Below are positions 1-6,322 of a stretch of 10,370 nucleotides of DNA, in pieces. Position numbers and translations under genes: made by a program. This stretch comes from J095 sp964407935 (GTDB taxonomy: Bacteria > Chloroflexota > Anaerolineae > 4572-78 > J111). How positions within the stretch are numbered: the first letter of the stretch is position 1; the number at the start of each line of letters is the position of its first letter. The notes beneath the pieces are model-generated. The model was not told where the DNA came from and did no database searches. It saw only the letters and a list, made by a program, of their open reading frames with translations. The stretch covers positions 1-10,370 of the forward strand of contig CAYOXS010000211.1 of the NCBI GenBank assembly GCA_964407935.1, written 5' to 3'.

Positions 1-1749
1 CATCCAGGTGGTGGGATCGACAACTTTACCCTGGCGAACAAAGGTGGCCAACAGCCCCGGCTGCGGGAAAAGAGCGATGTCAGGAGCGTCGCCACCGTCT
101 ACCCGGACGGAAATGGCGGTCTCAAACTCTTTAGACCCAATGTAATTGATGTCGATGCCGGTTGCGTCTTCAAACGCTTTCATGCCGGCAAGAAACTTCA
201 CTTCGTCTTCGTCAACGAACACGCCATCAACCACTACCGTGGTTCCGTCAAATTCACCGGCGTAAGCGCGCTCAAGGAACCCGCCCGGCATAAAGTCTGA
301 AGGGAACTCACCGGCCGGGGCGGCGGCTTCTTCTTCCATTGTGTCAGCCGGGGCGGCGCTACCCTGCGCGGGGGTGTACCATTTTTCCAGGCCAGATTGA
401 ATCTGGGTGGCAGCATCGGCGGGGGTGAGGGTGCCATTGATCACCTGGGCGCTCACGCTCCACAGTTCGTTTTCCAGGTTCGGCTCGCCGCGCGAGAGAA
501 TCTGGTAGCTGTTGCGGATGGTGCTGTCGCACTCTTTGCGCCAGTCAACAAAGGTCTGGGCCACGGGGTCATTCAGCTTGATGTCGTGTTTGGACAACGA
601 GAAGAAGCCGGGCAGCGAGTTGGCGTACAGTTCGGCAAACTCGGCGGTGGTCATCCATTCCAGGAAAGTGCGGGCGGCTTCCGAGTTTTTGGTGTTGGCG
701 TTCATGCCCATGGCGATGTCGGTGTGGTCGCTGATGTAGCATTTGTCCGCGCCTTCGGGCAATGGCGGTTTGAACGCGCCCATCTCAAAGTCGGCCTGGT
801 CATTGAACAGGGCAATATCCCACGAGCCGGCGGGGTAAATGGCGGCCCGCCCCAGCGAGAAGAGATTCTGGCTATCGGGGTAGGTTTGGGCTTCAAAGCC
901 ATCGGCCAGATAGGGGGCCCATTTTGCCAGCGCATCCCACACAGCCACGTACTGCGGGTCGGTGAATTTTGCGGTGCCGGCAATCAAACCCAGGCGGCCT
1001 TCCTCACCGTTCCAGTAGTTGGGGCCAATGTTTTGAAAGCCCATTGTGGCCGATTCCCACTGGTCGGCGGTGCCGATATCGAGCGGGGTGTAGTTGCCAT
1101 CTTCTTTGATTTTGTCCAGCAGCGCGTAAAAGTCGGCTTCGGTGGCCGGTTCGGCCAGCCCTAACTCATTGAAGATGTCTTTGTTGTAAATGAACCCGTG
1201 GATAACCGAAGCCATCGGCACGCAGAACACCGATGAACCGTCGTCGGTAACCCAGGCGCTCTTGGCCACGTCGCCAAAGTTGTCCATGCCGGGCAAATCG
1301 TTCAGCGAGGCCAGGTAGCCTTTATCAAACAGGGCCAGCGAGGCGTCAAACGGGCGGCAGGTGATCAGATCGCCGGCGGTGCCGCCTGCAAGCTTGGCGT
1401 TGAGCGCGGCGTTATATTCCGTGGGCGCGGAGGGGGCAAATGTTACCTGAATGTCCGGGTAGTGCTTGTTAAAGGCGGGGATAATCACATCTTCCCAGAT
1501 TTTCAGGTCGTCGTTGCGCCAGCTTTCAATCGTCAATGAGGCTTTTGCAGCGGCTGGAGCAGGTTCTTCGGCTTTGGCCTCTTCTTGGGGTTGTTCGGCC
1601 GGGGCTTCTTCTTGGGGTTGTTCGGCAGCCGGGGCCTCTTCTTTGGGTTGCTCAGCCGGAGCCGGAGCGGGCGGCTGTTCCGGCGCGCAGGCAATGACTC
1701 CCACGGCCAGCAGAGCAATGATTAACAAAATTGACAGTTTCTTCAACAT
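1..1749 (-). CDS. ABC sugar transporter substrate-binding lipoprotein, tandem two-module fusion (3' end outside window)
   Basis: A continuous frame of 583 codons with no internal stop starts at ATG 1749 and runs off the window edge. The Shine-Dalgarno GGAGG (1764-1760) lies 10 nt upstream. The N-terminus is a lipoprotein signal: basic MLKK, a hydrophobic core, then lipobox VIA|C with the lipidated Cys at residue 21. Residues about 22-69 form a low-complexity Pro/Ala/Glu tether with near-repeats of EQPQEEAPA. Residues about 70-460 match a complete family 1 extracellular solute-binding protein (ESWRNDD, AFNKHYPDIQV, AALNAKLAGGTAGDL, WLEWMTTAEFAELY-like C-terminal region). A second acidic/Ala linker (about 461-485) follows. 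Residues about 500-583 then resemble the start of an alpha-glucoside-type (AglE-like) binding protein, with FEDATGID, GSKEFETAISVRVDGGDAPD and IALFPQPGLLA. The protein should sit outside the membrane and deliver sugar to ABC permeases, presumably encoded downstream of the window. The family assignment is secure; substrate and total length are unknown. Confidence 0.88.
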   Translation of the reverse strand, partial: MLKKLSILLIIALLAVGVIACAPEQPPAPAPAEQPKEEAPAAEQPQEEAPAEQPQEEAKAEEPAPAAAKASLTIESWRNDDLKIWEDVIIPAFNKHYPDIQVTFAPSAPTEYNAALNAKLAGGTAGDLITCRPFDASLALFDKGYLASLNDLPGMDNFGDVAKSAWVTDDGSSVFCVPMASVIHGFIYNKDIFNELGLAEPATEADFYALLDKIKEDGNYTPLDIGTADQWESATMGFQNIGPNYWNGEEGRLGLIAGTAKFTDPQYVAVWDALAKWAPYLADGFEAQTYPDSQNLFSLGRAAIYPAGSWDIALFNDQADFEMGAFKPPLPEGADKCYISDHTDIAMGMNANTKNSEAARTFLEWMTTAEFAELYANSLPGFFSLSKHDIKLNDPVAQTFVDWRKECDSTIRNSYQILSRGEPNLENELWSVSAQVINGTLTPADAATQIQSGLEKWYTPAQGSAAPADTMEEEAAAPAGEFPSDFMPGGFLERAYAGEFDGTTVVVDGVFVDEDEVKFLAGMKAFEDATGIDINYIGSKEFETAISVRVDGGDAPDIALFPQPGLLATFVRQGKVVDPTTWM

Positions 1750-1809
1750 CAGTTGTCTTCCTCCTTGAAATAATCAACAGAAATTTTTAGAACTTTTCGA
1801 GCCTTCAGG

Positions 1810-1830
1810 TTAGTGCATAACACCTCCTTT
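1810..1830 (-). promoter_or_regulatory. Strong Shine-Dalgarno followed by a two-codon mini-ORF in the binding-protein leader
   Basis: On the minus strand AAAGGAGGTG (1830-1821) is a near-perfect anti-Shine-Dalgarno match. It is followed by ATG CAC TAA (1818-1810), with 4 nt between GGAGG and the ATG. The mini-ORF ends about 60 nt before the true start at 1749, which has its own ribosome site. It could be a leader ribosome-loading site or a relic of a displaced start. The sequence is seen directly; the function is a guess. Confidence 0.3.
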
Positions 1831-1839
1831 GCTGATAGG

Positions 1840-1920
1840 GATTAGGAGTCAGGAATTAGGAGTTAGCGCATTTTGCATGCAGTTAACGCCCAATTCCTGA
1901 CTCCTAACCCCCAATTCCTG
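1840..1920. repeat. Inverted array of heptamer repeats forming a long hairpin
   Basis: Four plus-strand heptamers (GATTAGG, AGTCAGG, AATTAGG, AGTTAGC) occupy 1840-1867. Near-complementary copies lie at 1889-1920. Pairing 1840-1860 with 1889-1909 matches 19 of 21 positions around a 28-nt loop. The structure lies between the deacetylase stop (1923) and the binding-protein start (1749). If the genes are cotranscribed it could act as a processing or stability hairpin separating their expression. There is no U-tract that would make it a standard terminator. Confidence 0.75.
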
Positions 1921-1922
1921 GT

Positions 1923-2771
1923 CTACCGAACCCGGGCAAACCGGGCGCGGATATCCTCCGCAAACCGCTCCACAAACTGCTGCACGTAGTCAAGCGGGTC
2001 AAGGCCGGTATTGTGGATGAGCGGGCTGAGGTCCATGCCCCAATTGAGGCCGGTGGTCACATCGGTGTTGTGCGAGGCGTGGTAGGTAGCGTTGGCCCGC
2101 CGCCGGCCCATCGTGGCCAGATCGTAGCGCTTGCCGCCGGTCACCTGTGAGTCGAACACGCCAACGAGCGCCATTTGCATATTTTCGTGCTCGGAGCAGT
2201 TAAACGCCACTTTGTCGTCATCCACCAGCCAGTCCAGATCGCGCCACACTTCGCAGCCATACAAAGTTTGGGGGCGCTCGGCGGCGGGCAGGTGGCGAAT
2301 GGCCTCAATCACTTTCAGGGCCACGCCGATGTGCGTATCGTGCTTGTCGGCCAGGTTGTGGGTGTAGACAATCTGGGGGCGGCAGGCGCGCAAAATCCGG
2401 CTGATGTCCTCAACTGGTTGCGGGTTGGCCCCATCTTTGACAGCGCGGCTGGGGAAATCGAGCAAAATTTGGGCGGCAAACTCGCCCACCACGGCGGCCT
2501 TTTTCTGCTCTTTAATGCGCACCGCCCACATCTGCTCATCGGTGTAATCAACGTAGGGGCCGCTACGCGGCGAGCCGCGCCCGTCGGTGACCACCACACC
2601 GGTAAACCAGCGGTCTTCGCGTTGAAAACAGGCCAGAATGCCTTCGGCGGCCATAATTTCCAGATCATCCTGGTGCGCGCCGATGGCCAAATGTGTTGTC
2701 CGGGCCAGCGCCTCGGCGGCGGGCTGGCCATCGGGGATAAATAGTTGAGCGTTGGGTTGAGAAAAGTTCAT
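1923..2771 (-). CDS. PIG-L/LmbE family deacetylase
   Basis: A 282-residue protein of the zinc-dependent PIG-L (LmbE) family, whose members remove N-acetyl groups from GlcNAc-type conjugates and related thiol or lipid sugars. The metal-site motif is GAHQDDLE (residues 31-38; H33 and D36 as ligands, D35 as likely catalytic base). The third ligand lies in THNLADKHDTH (137-147), probably H147. The usual AHPDD has Gln in place of Pro. The frame stays open to an ATG at 2819, but I chose ATG 2771. It has AAGGA 9 nt upstream, and the 16 residues lost are encoded by heptamer repeat and lie before the family fold. Its position between a sugar-kinase homologue and a sugar-binding protein suggests cytoplasmic deacetylation of an imported sugar. 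That role is inferred; family membership is clear. Confidence 0.9.
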   Translation of the reverse strand: MNFSQPNAQLFIPDGQPAAEALARTTHLAIGAHQDDLEIMAAEGILACFQREDRWFTGVVVTDGRGSPRSGPYVDYTDEQMWAVRIKEQKKAAVVGEFAAQILLDFPSRAVKDGANPQPVEDISRILRACRPQIVYTHNLADKHDTHIGVALKVIEAIRHLPAAERPQTLYGCEVWRDLDWLVDDDKVAFNCSEHENMQMALVGVFDSQVTGGKRYDLATMGRRRANATYHASHNTDVTTGLNWGMDLSPLIHNTGLDPLDYVQQFVERFAEDIRARFARVR

Positions 2772-2790
2772 TAAAAATGATCCTTCGCCA

Positions 2791-2832
2791 TTGGTCATTG
2801 ATAATTGTTCATTGTTCATTGCTCATTGTCTA
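2791..2832. repeat. Heptamer repeat array (TTGNTCA type), six units
   Basis: Six consecutive heptamers are seen: TTGGTCA, TTGATAA, TTGTTCA, TTGTTCA, TTGCTCA, TTGTCTA. The array covers the end of the kinase-homologue gene, supplying its last residues (AIDNEQ) and its TGA stop. It also lies directly upstream of the deacetylase ribosome site. It differs in sequence from the AATYAGG heptamers elsewhere in the window. It resembles the short tandemly repeated repetitive sequences known from cyanobacteria and other bacteria with repeat-rich intergenic DNA. Confidence 0.8.
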
Positions 2833-4180
2833 TCGCCGGCAAACTGGCCGCGGCGATGGACTGGCCGACGCGGCGGCTTTTTTCATCCGGCAGTTGAATT
2901 TTTACGCGGGCGGCTACGTCCGGGAATTCGGTTTGCAGTACGCGCTGCGCGTTCTCCAAAATCAGCGGGCCGCCCTGCCCGGACGTGACCCGGCCCAAAA
3001 TGAGCACGTGTTTCAAATCATAAAAATCGGCGTAATGGGCAATGGCGTAGCCCAAATACACGCCAATACTCTGCCAAATTTTGAGCGTGCCGGGATGGCC
3101 CTCTTCCAAAAATTTCTGCACAAATTTAAGCCGGTCGGCATCCGGGACGCCGATGGGCAGTTCCAGCCCGGCTTTGGGCGCCAGCCGAAACACGCACTGC
3201 TGCGAAAAATAGAGCGCGCCCACGCCGCGGTCGCCGCTCCATTCGTCAACCGGCGCGGCGGGGTTGTAATCGACCGGAGCAAACGCCAGCTCGTTGAGCC
3301 AGCCCGTAATGTGGCCGGCGTGGTCCACGTAACCCACCGCCTCGCTGGAACCGAGCGCCACGCCCAGCACGGCATTGTCTTCCAGCGACATCGAGCCGGC
3401 CAGCGCGGTCACGTCGCCATCGTTCACTACTTCCAGCGGCACGCCAAATTCATCGCGGATGCGCAAAAACATGGTTTTGATCCGCTCAAACTGGTCGGCG
3501 GGAATGCCGCGAAAGAGTGAAGCGACCATGGGCCGGTTGTTCACATAAATGCCGGCGCTGCTGCCGCCAATGGCATCGAGCCGGGGCATTTTGGCCTGCG
3601 CCGAACGCAGCGCCGCCACAATTTCGCGGTAGTGGTAGTCGGGGTCGGTTTGCTGGCGGGGCTGCCAGACCACTTCTTCGCTAAAAATGGCCTCGCCATT
3701 GACCACCGCCGATACCTTACGGTCGGATGCGCCCAAATCAAAGCCGATGCGGTAGCCATCGAGGTGACGGCCCAGCGGCTGGCCCGATTCGTTGGCCGGC
3801 GGCACGTCGTCAATATCGCACACCACCACGGTAAAGGGGTGCTCGTATACTTTCTCGCCCATAAATTCGTAATCAAAGGCGCGCTCGCCGCCAGCGGAAT
3901 AGACGGCCCGAATGTGTTCGCCCACCTGGGCCGAGCCGCCAATGTACACCTTCCAGCCACCGCGCTGCCACAACAAAAATTTGACCACGCGCTCAACATA
4001 CGGCAGGTTGGCCGCCGCGTTGGGGTGATCGCCGGCGTAAACCACGGTGCCGTAGCGGGACACCACGCCATCGGCCCGTTCCAGAGCAATGATCAACGGT
4101 ACGCCCGCGCCGCTCTGGGCCACTTCCTGCTGAAATTGTCGGTTGGCCAGCACCGCCGGCCTAAAATCCTCATCGAGGGG
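2816..4180 (-). CDS. ROK-like ASKHA sugar-kinase homologue with long N-terminal extension (5' end in assembly gap)
   Basis: 454 residues are visible before the gap removes the N-terminus. From about residue 143 the protein looks like an ASKHA/ROK fold. Seen are a phosphate-1 loop (IGFDLGASDRKVSAVVNGE), DAIGGSSAG, a catalytic-type NDGD (253-256), a phosphate-2 segment (VLGVALGSSEAVGYVD) and an adenosine-type LILGRVTSGQGG. The ROK zinc motif CxCGxxGCxE is absent. At least 140 residues precede the first phosphate loop, which is unusual for ROK kinases of about 300 residues. This part holds GVPLIIALERADGVVSRY and FTVVVCDIDDVPPAN and matches no domain I know. The C-terminus (PAIDNEQ) and TGA stop come from heptamer repeat. 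A sugar-phosphorylating role is likely from fold and neighbours, but substrate and activity are not shown. Apparent reading frames continuing through the N run are artefacts. Confidence 0.78.
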   Translation of the reverse strand, partial: PLDEDFRPAVLANRQFQQEVAQSGAGVPLIIALERADGVVSRYGTVVYAGDHPNAAANLPYVERVVKFLLWQRGGWKVYIGGSAQVGEHIRAVYSAGGERAFDYEFMGEKVYEHPFTVVVCDIDDVPPANESGQPLGRHLDGYRIGFDLGASDRKVSAVVNGEAIFSEEVVWQPRQQTDPDYHYREIVAALRSAQAKMPRLDAIGGSSAGIYVNNRPMVASLFRGIPADQFERIKTMFLRIRDEFGVPLEVVNDGDVTALAGSMSLEDNAVLGVALGSSEAVGYVDHAGHITGWLNELAFAPVDYNPAAPVDEWSGDRGVGALYFSQQCVFRLAPKAGLELPIGVPDADRLKFVQKFLEEGHPGTLKIWQSIGVYLGYAIAHYADFYDLKHVLILGRVTSGQGGPLILENAQRVLQTEFPDVAARVKIQLPDEKSRRVGQSIAAASLPAIDNEQ

Positions 4181-4280
4181 NNNNNNNNNNNNNNNNNNNN
4201 NNNNNNNNNNNNNNNNNNNNNNNNNNNNNNNNNNNNNNNNNNNNNNNNNNNNNNNNNNNNNNNNNNNNNNNNNNNNNNNN
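4181..4280. other. Assembly gap (100 N)
   Basis: Exactly 100 undetermined bases, the conventional placeholder for a scaffold join of unknown true length. It hides the last few residues and stop of the ROK repressor, any spacer, and the start and ribosome site of the kinase homologue. Whether the two genes are really adjacent depends on this join. Confidence 0.98.
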
Positions 4281-5471
4281 CCCCAGCTCATTGGCCAGTA
4301 GCAGCGCCGCCGCGCCAAAAATCACAATATCGGTGCCCAGGTTGGCCACCACCACGGTTGTTTCATTGGCCTGGGTTGGCTGCACGTGCCGGTGCATTTC
4401 CTGCCGGGCCGGCTCAACCAGCCCGGTCTCAAAGCGGGCCAGACTCCCGCCAATAGCAATCTGTCTGATGTTCAAAATGCCCACCAGATTGGCCACAGCG
4501 ATGCCCAGGTAGCGGCCCATTGTCGCCACCGCCTGCTGCACGTCGGGGTCGCCGGCGGCAAATGCCTGCAAAATCACGTCCGTATTCACCTCTGCCGGCG
4601 CTGCGGCAAACTGATGCAACAGCGACTGCGGGTTGCGCTGCATAAATTCTTTAGCCTGGCTGATGAGCAGCCGGCTGTTGACCACCGTTTCCAGACAACC
4701 GGTGTTGCCGCAACGGCACGTCTCGCCGTTTTCCACCACGCGAATGTGGCCAATTTCGCCCGCGCCGTTGCCATCCCCGTAAAAAAGCTGGCCCTCAATC
4801 ACAATCCCGGCGCCAATGCCGCGCCCCACTTTAACCACCACCAGGCTGGATACTGGCTGGCCCCGGCCAAAGGTAAACTCACCGAGCGCGGCCACCTGGC
4901 TGTCGTTGGCAATGTACACCGGCATGCAGTAGCGCTGAGCCAGCAGATCACGCAGCGGCAAATCCTGCCAATCCAAATTGACGGCCTTGCGCACCACTCC
5001 GGCTTCGGGGTTCATCAGGCCGGGGGTGCCAATGCCAATCCCCAAAATGGGACTGGTGGCGGCGGCGGTTAATTCATCAACCAGTTGGTACACCAGTTGC
5101 AGCGCCGCCTCGCCATCGTGATCATTCACCGGCAGGCCGCAACGATAGATGATTTTGCCCCGCAAATCGATGACCGCCCCGCGAAACTCGCTGTTGGCCA
5201 GGTCGATGCCAATCAGGTGGCGCGAATCCTCAACCACGCTCAGCAAAATGGGCGGCTTGCCGCCTTCAGACGGGCCTTGCCCCACCTCGGCCACCAACCC
5301 TTCCTCAATCAGTTCAACCACCGTATTAGAAACCGTTGGCCGGGTCAAATGGGTAACACGAGCCACATCGGCCCGGCTGATCTGGCCGTGATCATAAATG
5401 GTTTTGAAGATGAGCGTTTTGTTGTGGCTTTTGGTTTGAGCGCGGGTGGCTTTGGTAGCAGAAGCGATCAT
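4281..5471 (-). CDS. ROK-family transcriptional repressor (NagC/XylR-like; 3' end in assembly gap)
   Basis: 397 residues are visible, close to the usual length of about 400 for ROK repressors, so probably only a few residues and the stop lie in the gap. A winged helix-turn-helix is at residues about 20-65 (GQISRADVARVTHLTRPTVS). The sugar-binding ROK domain follows: LIGIDLANSEFRGAVIDLRG, GIGIGTPG, AND (D190), KVGRGIGAGIV, and EIGH (239-242). The structural zinc site has H242 and CRCGNTGCLE with C252, C254 and C259. Retained D190 and E239/H242 suggest it can still bind a sugar ligand. The start at 5471 has GAGG about 6 nt upstream. A perfect palindrome and a consensus-like promoter lie immediately upstream, so autorepression is likely. 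It presumably controls the sugar genes that follow, releasing DNA when the transported sugar or a derivative binds. Confidence 0.93.
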
Positions 5472-5480
5472 CGATTCCTC

Positions 5481-5505
5481 TTTGTAAGTTAATTTAACTT
5501 ACAAA
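5481..5505. promoter_or_regulatory. Perfect 25-bp palindromic operator for the ROK repressor
   Basis: TTTGTAAGTTAA, a central T, then TTAACTTACAAA: 12-bp arms with no mismatch. It sits 10-34 bp upstream of the repressor start and covers the transcription start predicted from the promoter beside it. Placement and symmetry fit an autoregulatory site for a dimeric HTH protein. AT-rich palindromes are typical for ROK repressors; that this protein binds it is inferred. Confidence 0.8.
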
Positions 5506-5508
5506 GCA

Positions 5509-5537
5509 AGTTTACAACAGTTTGAGTTGTTTGTCAA
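5509..5537 (-). promoter_or_regulatory. Sigma70-type promoter of the ROK repressor
   Basis: On the minus strand TTGACA (5537-5532) is a perfect -35 hexamer, followed by a 17-nt spacer and TAAACT (5514-5509) as -10. Transcription should begin near 5502, inside the palindromic operator. The spacer region also holds a short inverted repeat, ACAAC-N7-GTTGT (5514-5530). Confidence 0.7.
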
Positions 5538-5559
5538 GCCCCAAAATAAATGATTTCGG

Positions 5560-5588
5560 TTGAATTTGGCCGGGTCACCGGCTACAAT
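5560..5588 (+). promoter_or_regulatory. Sigma70-type promoter of the ion-channel gene
   Basis: TTGAAT (5560-5565), a 17-nt spacer and TACAAT (5583-5588) match a vegetative promoter well. It is back-to-back with the repressor promoter, with 22 bp between the two -35 boxes. The predicted transcription start is near 5595, which argues against translation starting at or upstream of ATG 5593 unless the mRNA is leaderless. Confidence 0.65.
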
Positions 5589-5634
5589 TCCGATGGCTTT
5601 TTTGCACGTCAAACGCAGCAAAGAGGTGCCCCTT

Positions 5635-6300
5635 TTGACCATTTCATCGCCCGCCAAAGATTCGGTTAGCGGCAAAGTTGTCTACCTGCTGGCGCTGGTT
5701 GCGCTGAACCAGTTCATTTATCCCATCACCCAGGCCGGCGGCATTTATCTGCTGCTGTACCAGTTTCTGTACGCCTCGATGTTTGTGGCCGGCGTCATTG
5801 TGGCCAGCGACACCCGGCGGCATATGCTGGTTGCCGCTTCGACGGGGCTGATTTACCTGGCCTTTGGCCTGTGGTACGCGCTCGACCCCACCGACGAGTG
5901 GAAAATTCTGGCCGCGTACCTCGCCCTGATCCCGTTTCAGGCAACGGTTATTTGGGTGCTGCTGCGCTACATTTTTTCGGCCCGGGCGGTCAATCGGGAC
6001 GTACTCTACGCCGCGGTGGCGGTGTACCTGCTGCTGGGCGCTGTTTTTGTGCCGATATACGGCATTCTGGAATCGGTGTGGCCCGGCTCGTTTGCCGATG
6101 GCTCGTACCCCAACCAACCGGTGCAGTGGCAGCAGTTGTTATACTACAGCTACGCTACCCTGACCACGATGGGCTACGGCGATGTGCTGCCGCTCAGTTG
6201 GTGGGCGCGCTCGCTGGCCAGCACCGAAGCGGTCATCGGCGTGCTGTACCTGGCTATTTTGATGGCCCGGCTGGTGGGGTTGTACGCGCAGGAAAAATAA
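5635..6300 (+). CDS. Potassium-channel-like membrane protein (six TM segments, TMGYGD pore filter)
   Basis: A 221-residue inner-membrane protein. Residues 178-183 (TMGYGD) are the K+ selectivity signature, preceded by a pore-helix stretch (WQQLLYYSYATLT). Hydrophobic segments lie at about 14-31, 36-57, 64-83, 89-115, 122-145 and 193-217, giving six TM helices with the pore between the fifth and sixth, as in the Ion_trans_2 channel class. No Arg-rich voltage-sensor helix is visible, and the protein ends just after the last helix (YAQEK) with no cytoplasmic RCK domain. I chose the TTG at 5635 because AAGAGGTG (5621-5628) lies 6 nt upstream. ATG 5593 in the same frame would add 14 residues but has no ribosome site and sits at the predicted transcription start. 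The next gene follows after 22 nt on the same strand. Ion specificity and gating are inferred. Confidence 0.85.
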   Translation: MTISSPAKDSVSGKVVYLLALVALNQFIYPITQAGGIYLLLYQFLYASMFVAGVIVASDTRRHMLVAASTGLIYLAFGLWYALDPTDEWKILAAYLALIPFQATVIWVLLRYIFSARAVNRDVLYAAVAVYLLLGAVFVPIYGILESVWPGSFADGSYPNQPVQWQQLLYYSYATLTTMGYGDVLPLSWWARSLASTEAVIGVLYLAILMARLVGLYAQEK

Positions 6301-6322
6301 CACGTAGCGAAAGGACACAGCA

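Noticed and set aside
397..1164. Long plus-strand open frame of 255 codons opposite the binding-protein gene
   Set aside because: It is a shadow of the minus-strand gene. Its translation is Gly/Val-rich with no recognisable domain, while the opposite frame reads as a clear SBP.
1749..1823. Possible 24-residue ORF (GTG 1823) ending in TGA that overlaps the binding-protein ATG
   Set aside because: The GTG is part of the Shine-Dalgarno sequence itself and has no ribosome site of its own. No upstream start is possible because of an in-frame stop at 1844-1842.
4170..4318. Apparent reading frames that pass through the N run and join the two ROK-type genes to the opposite flank
   Set aside because: Reading through unknown bases is meaningless, and the start near 4318 is out of frame inside the repressor gene.
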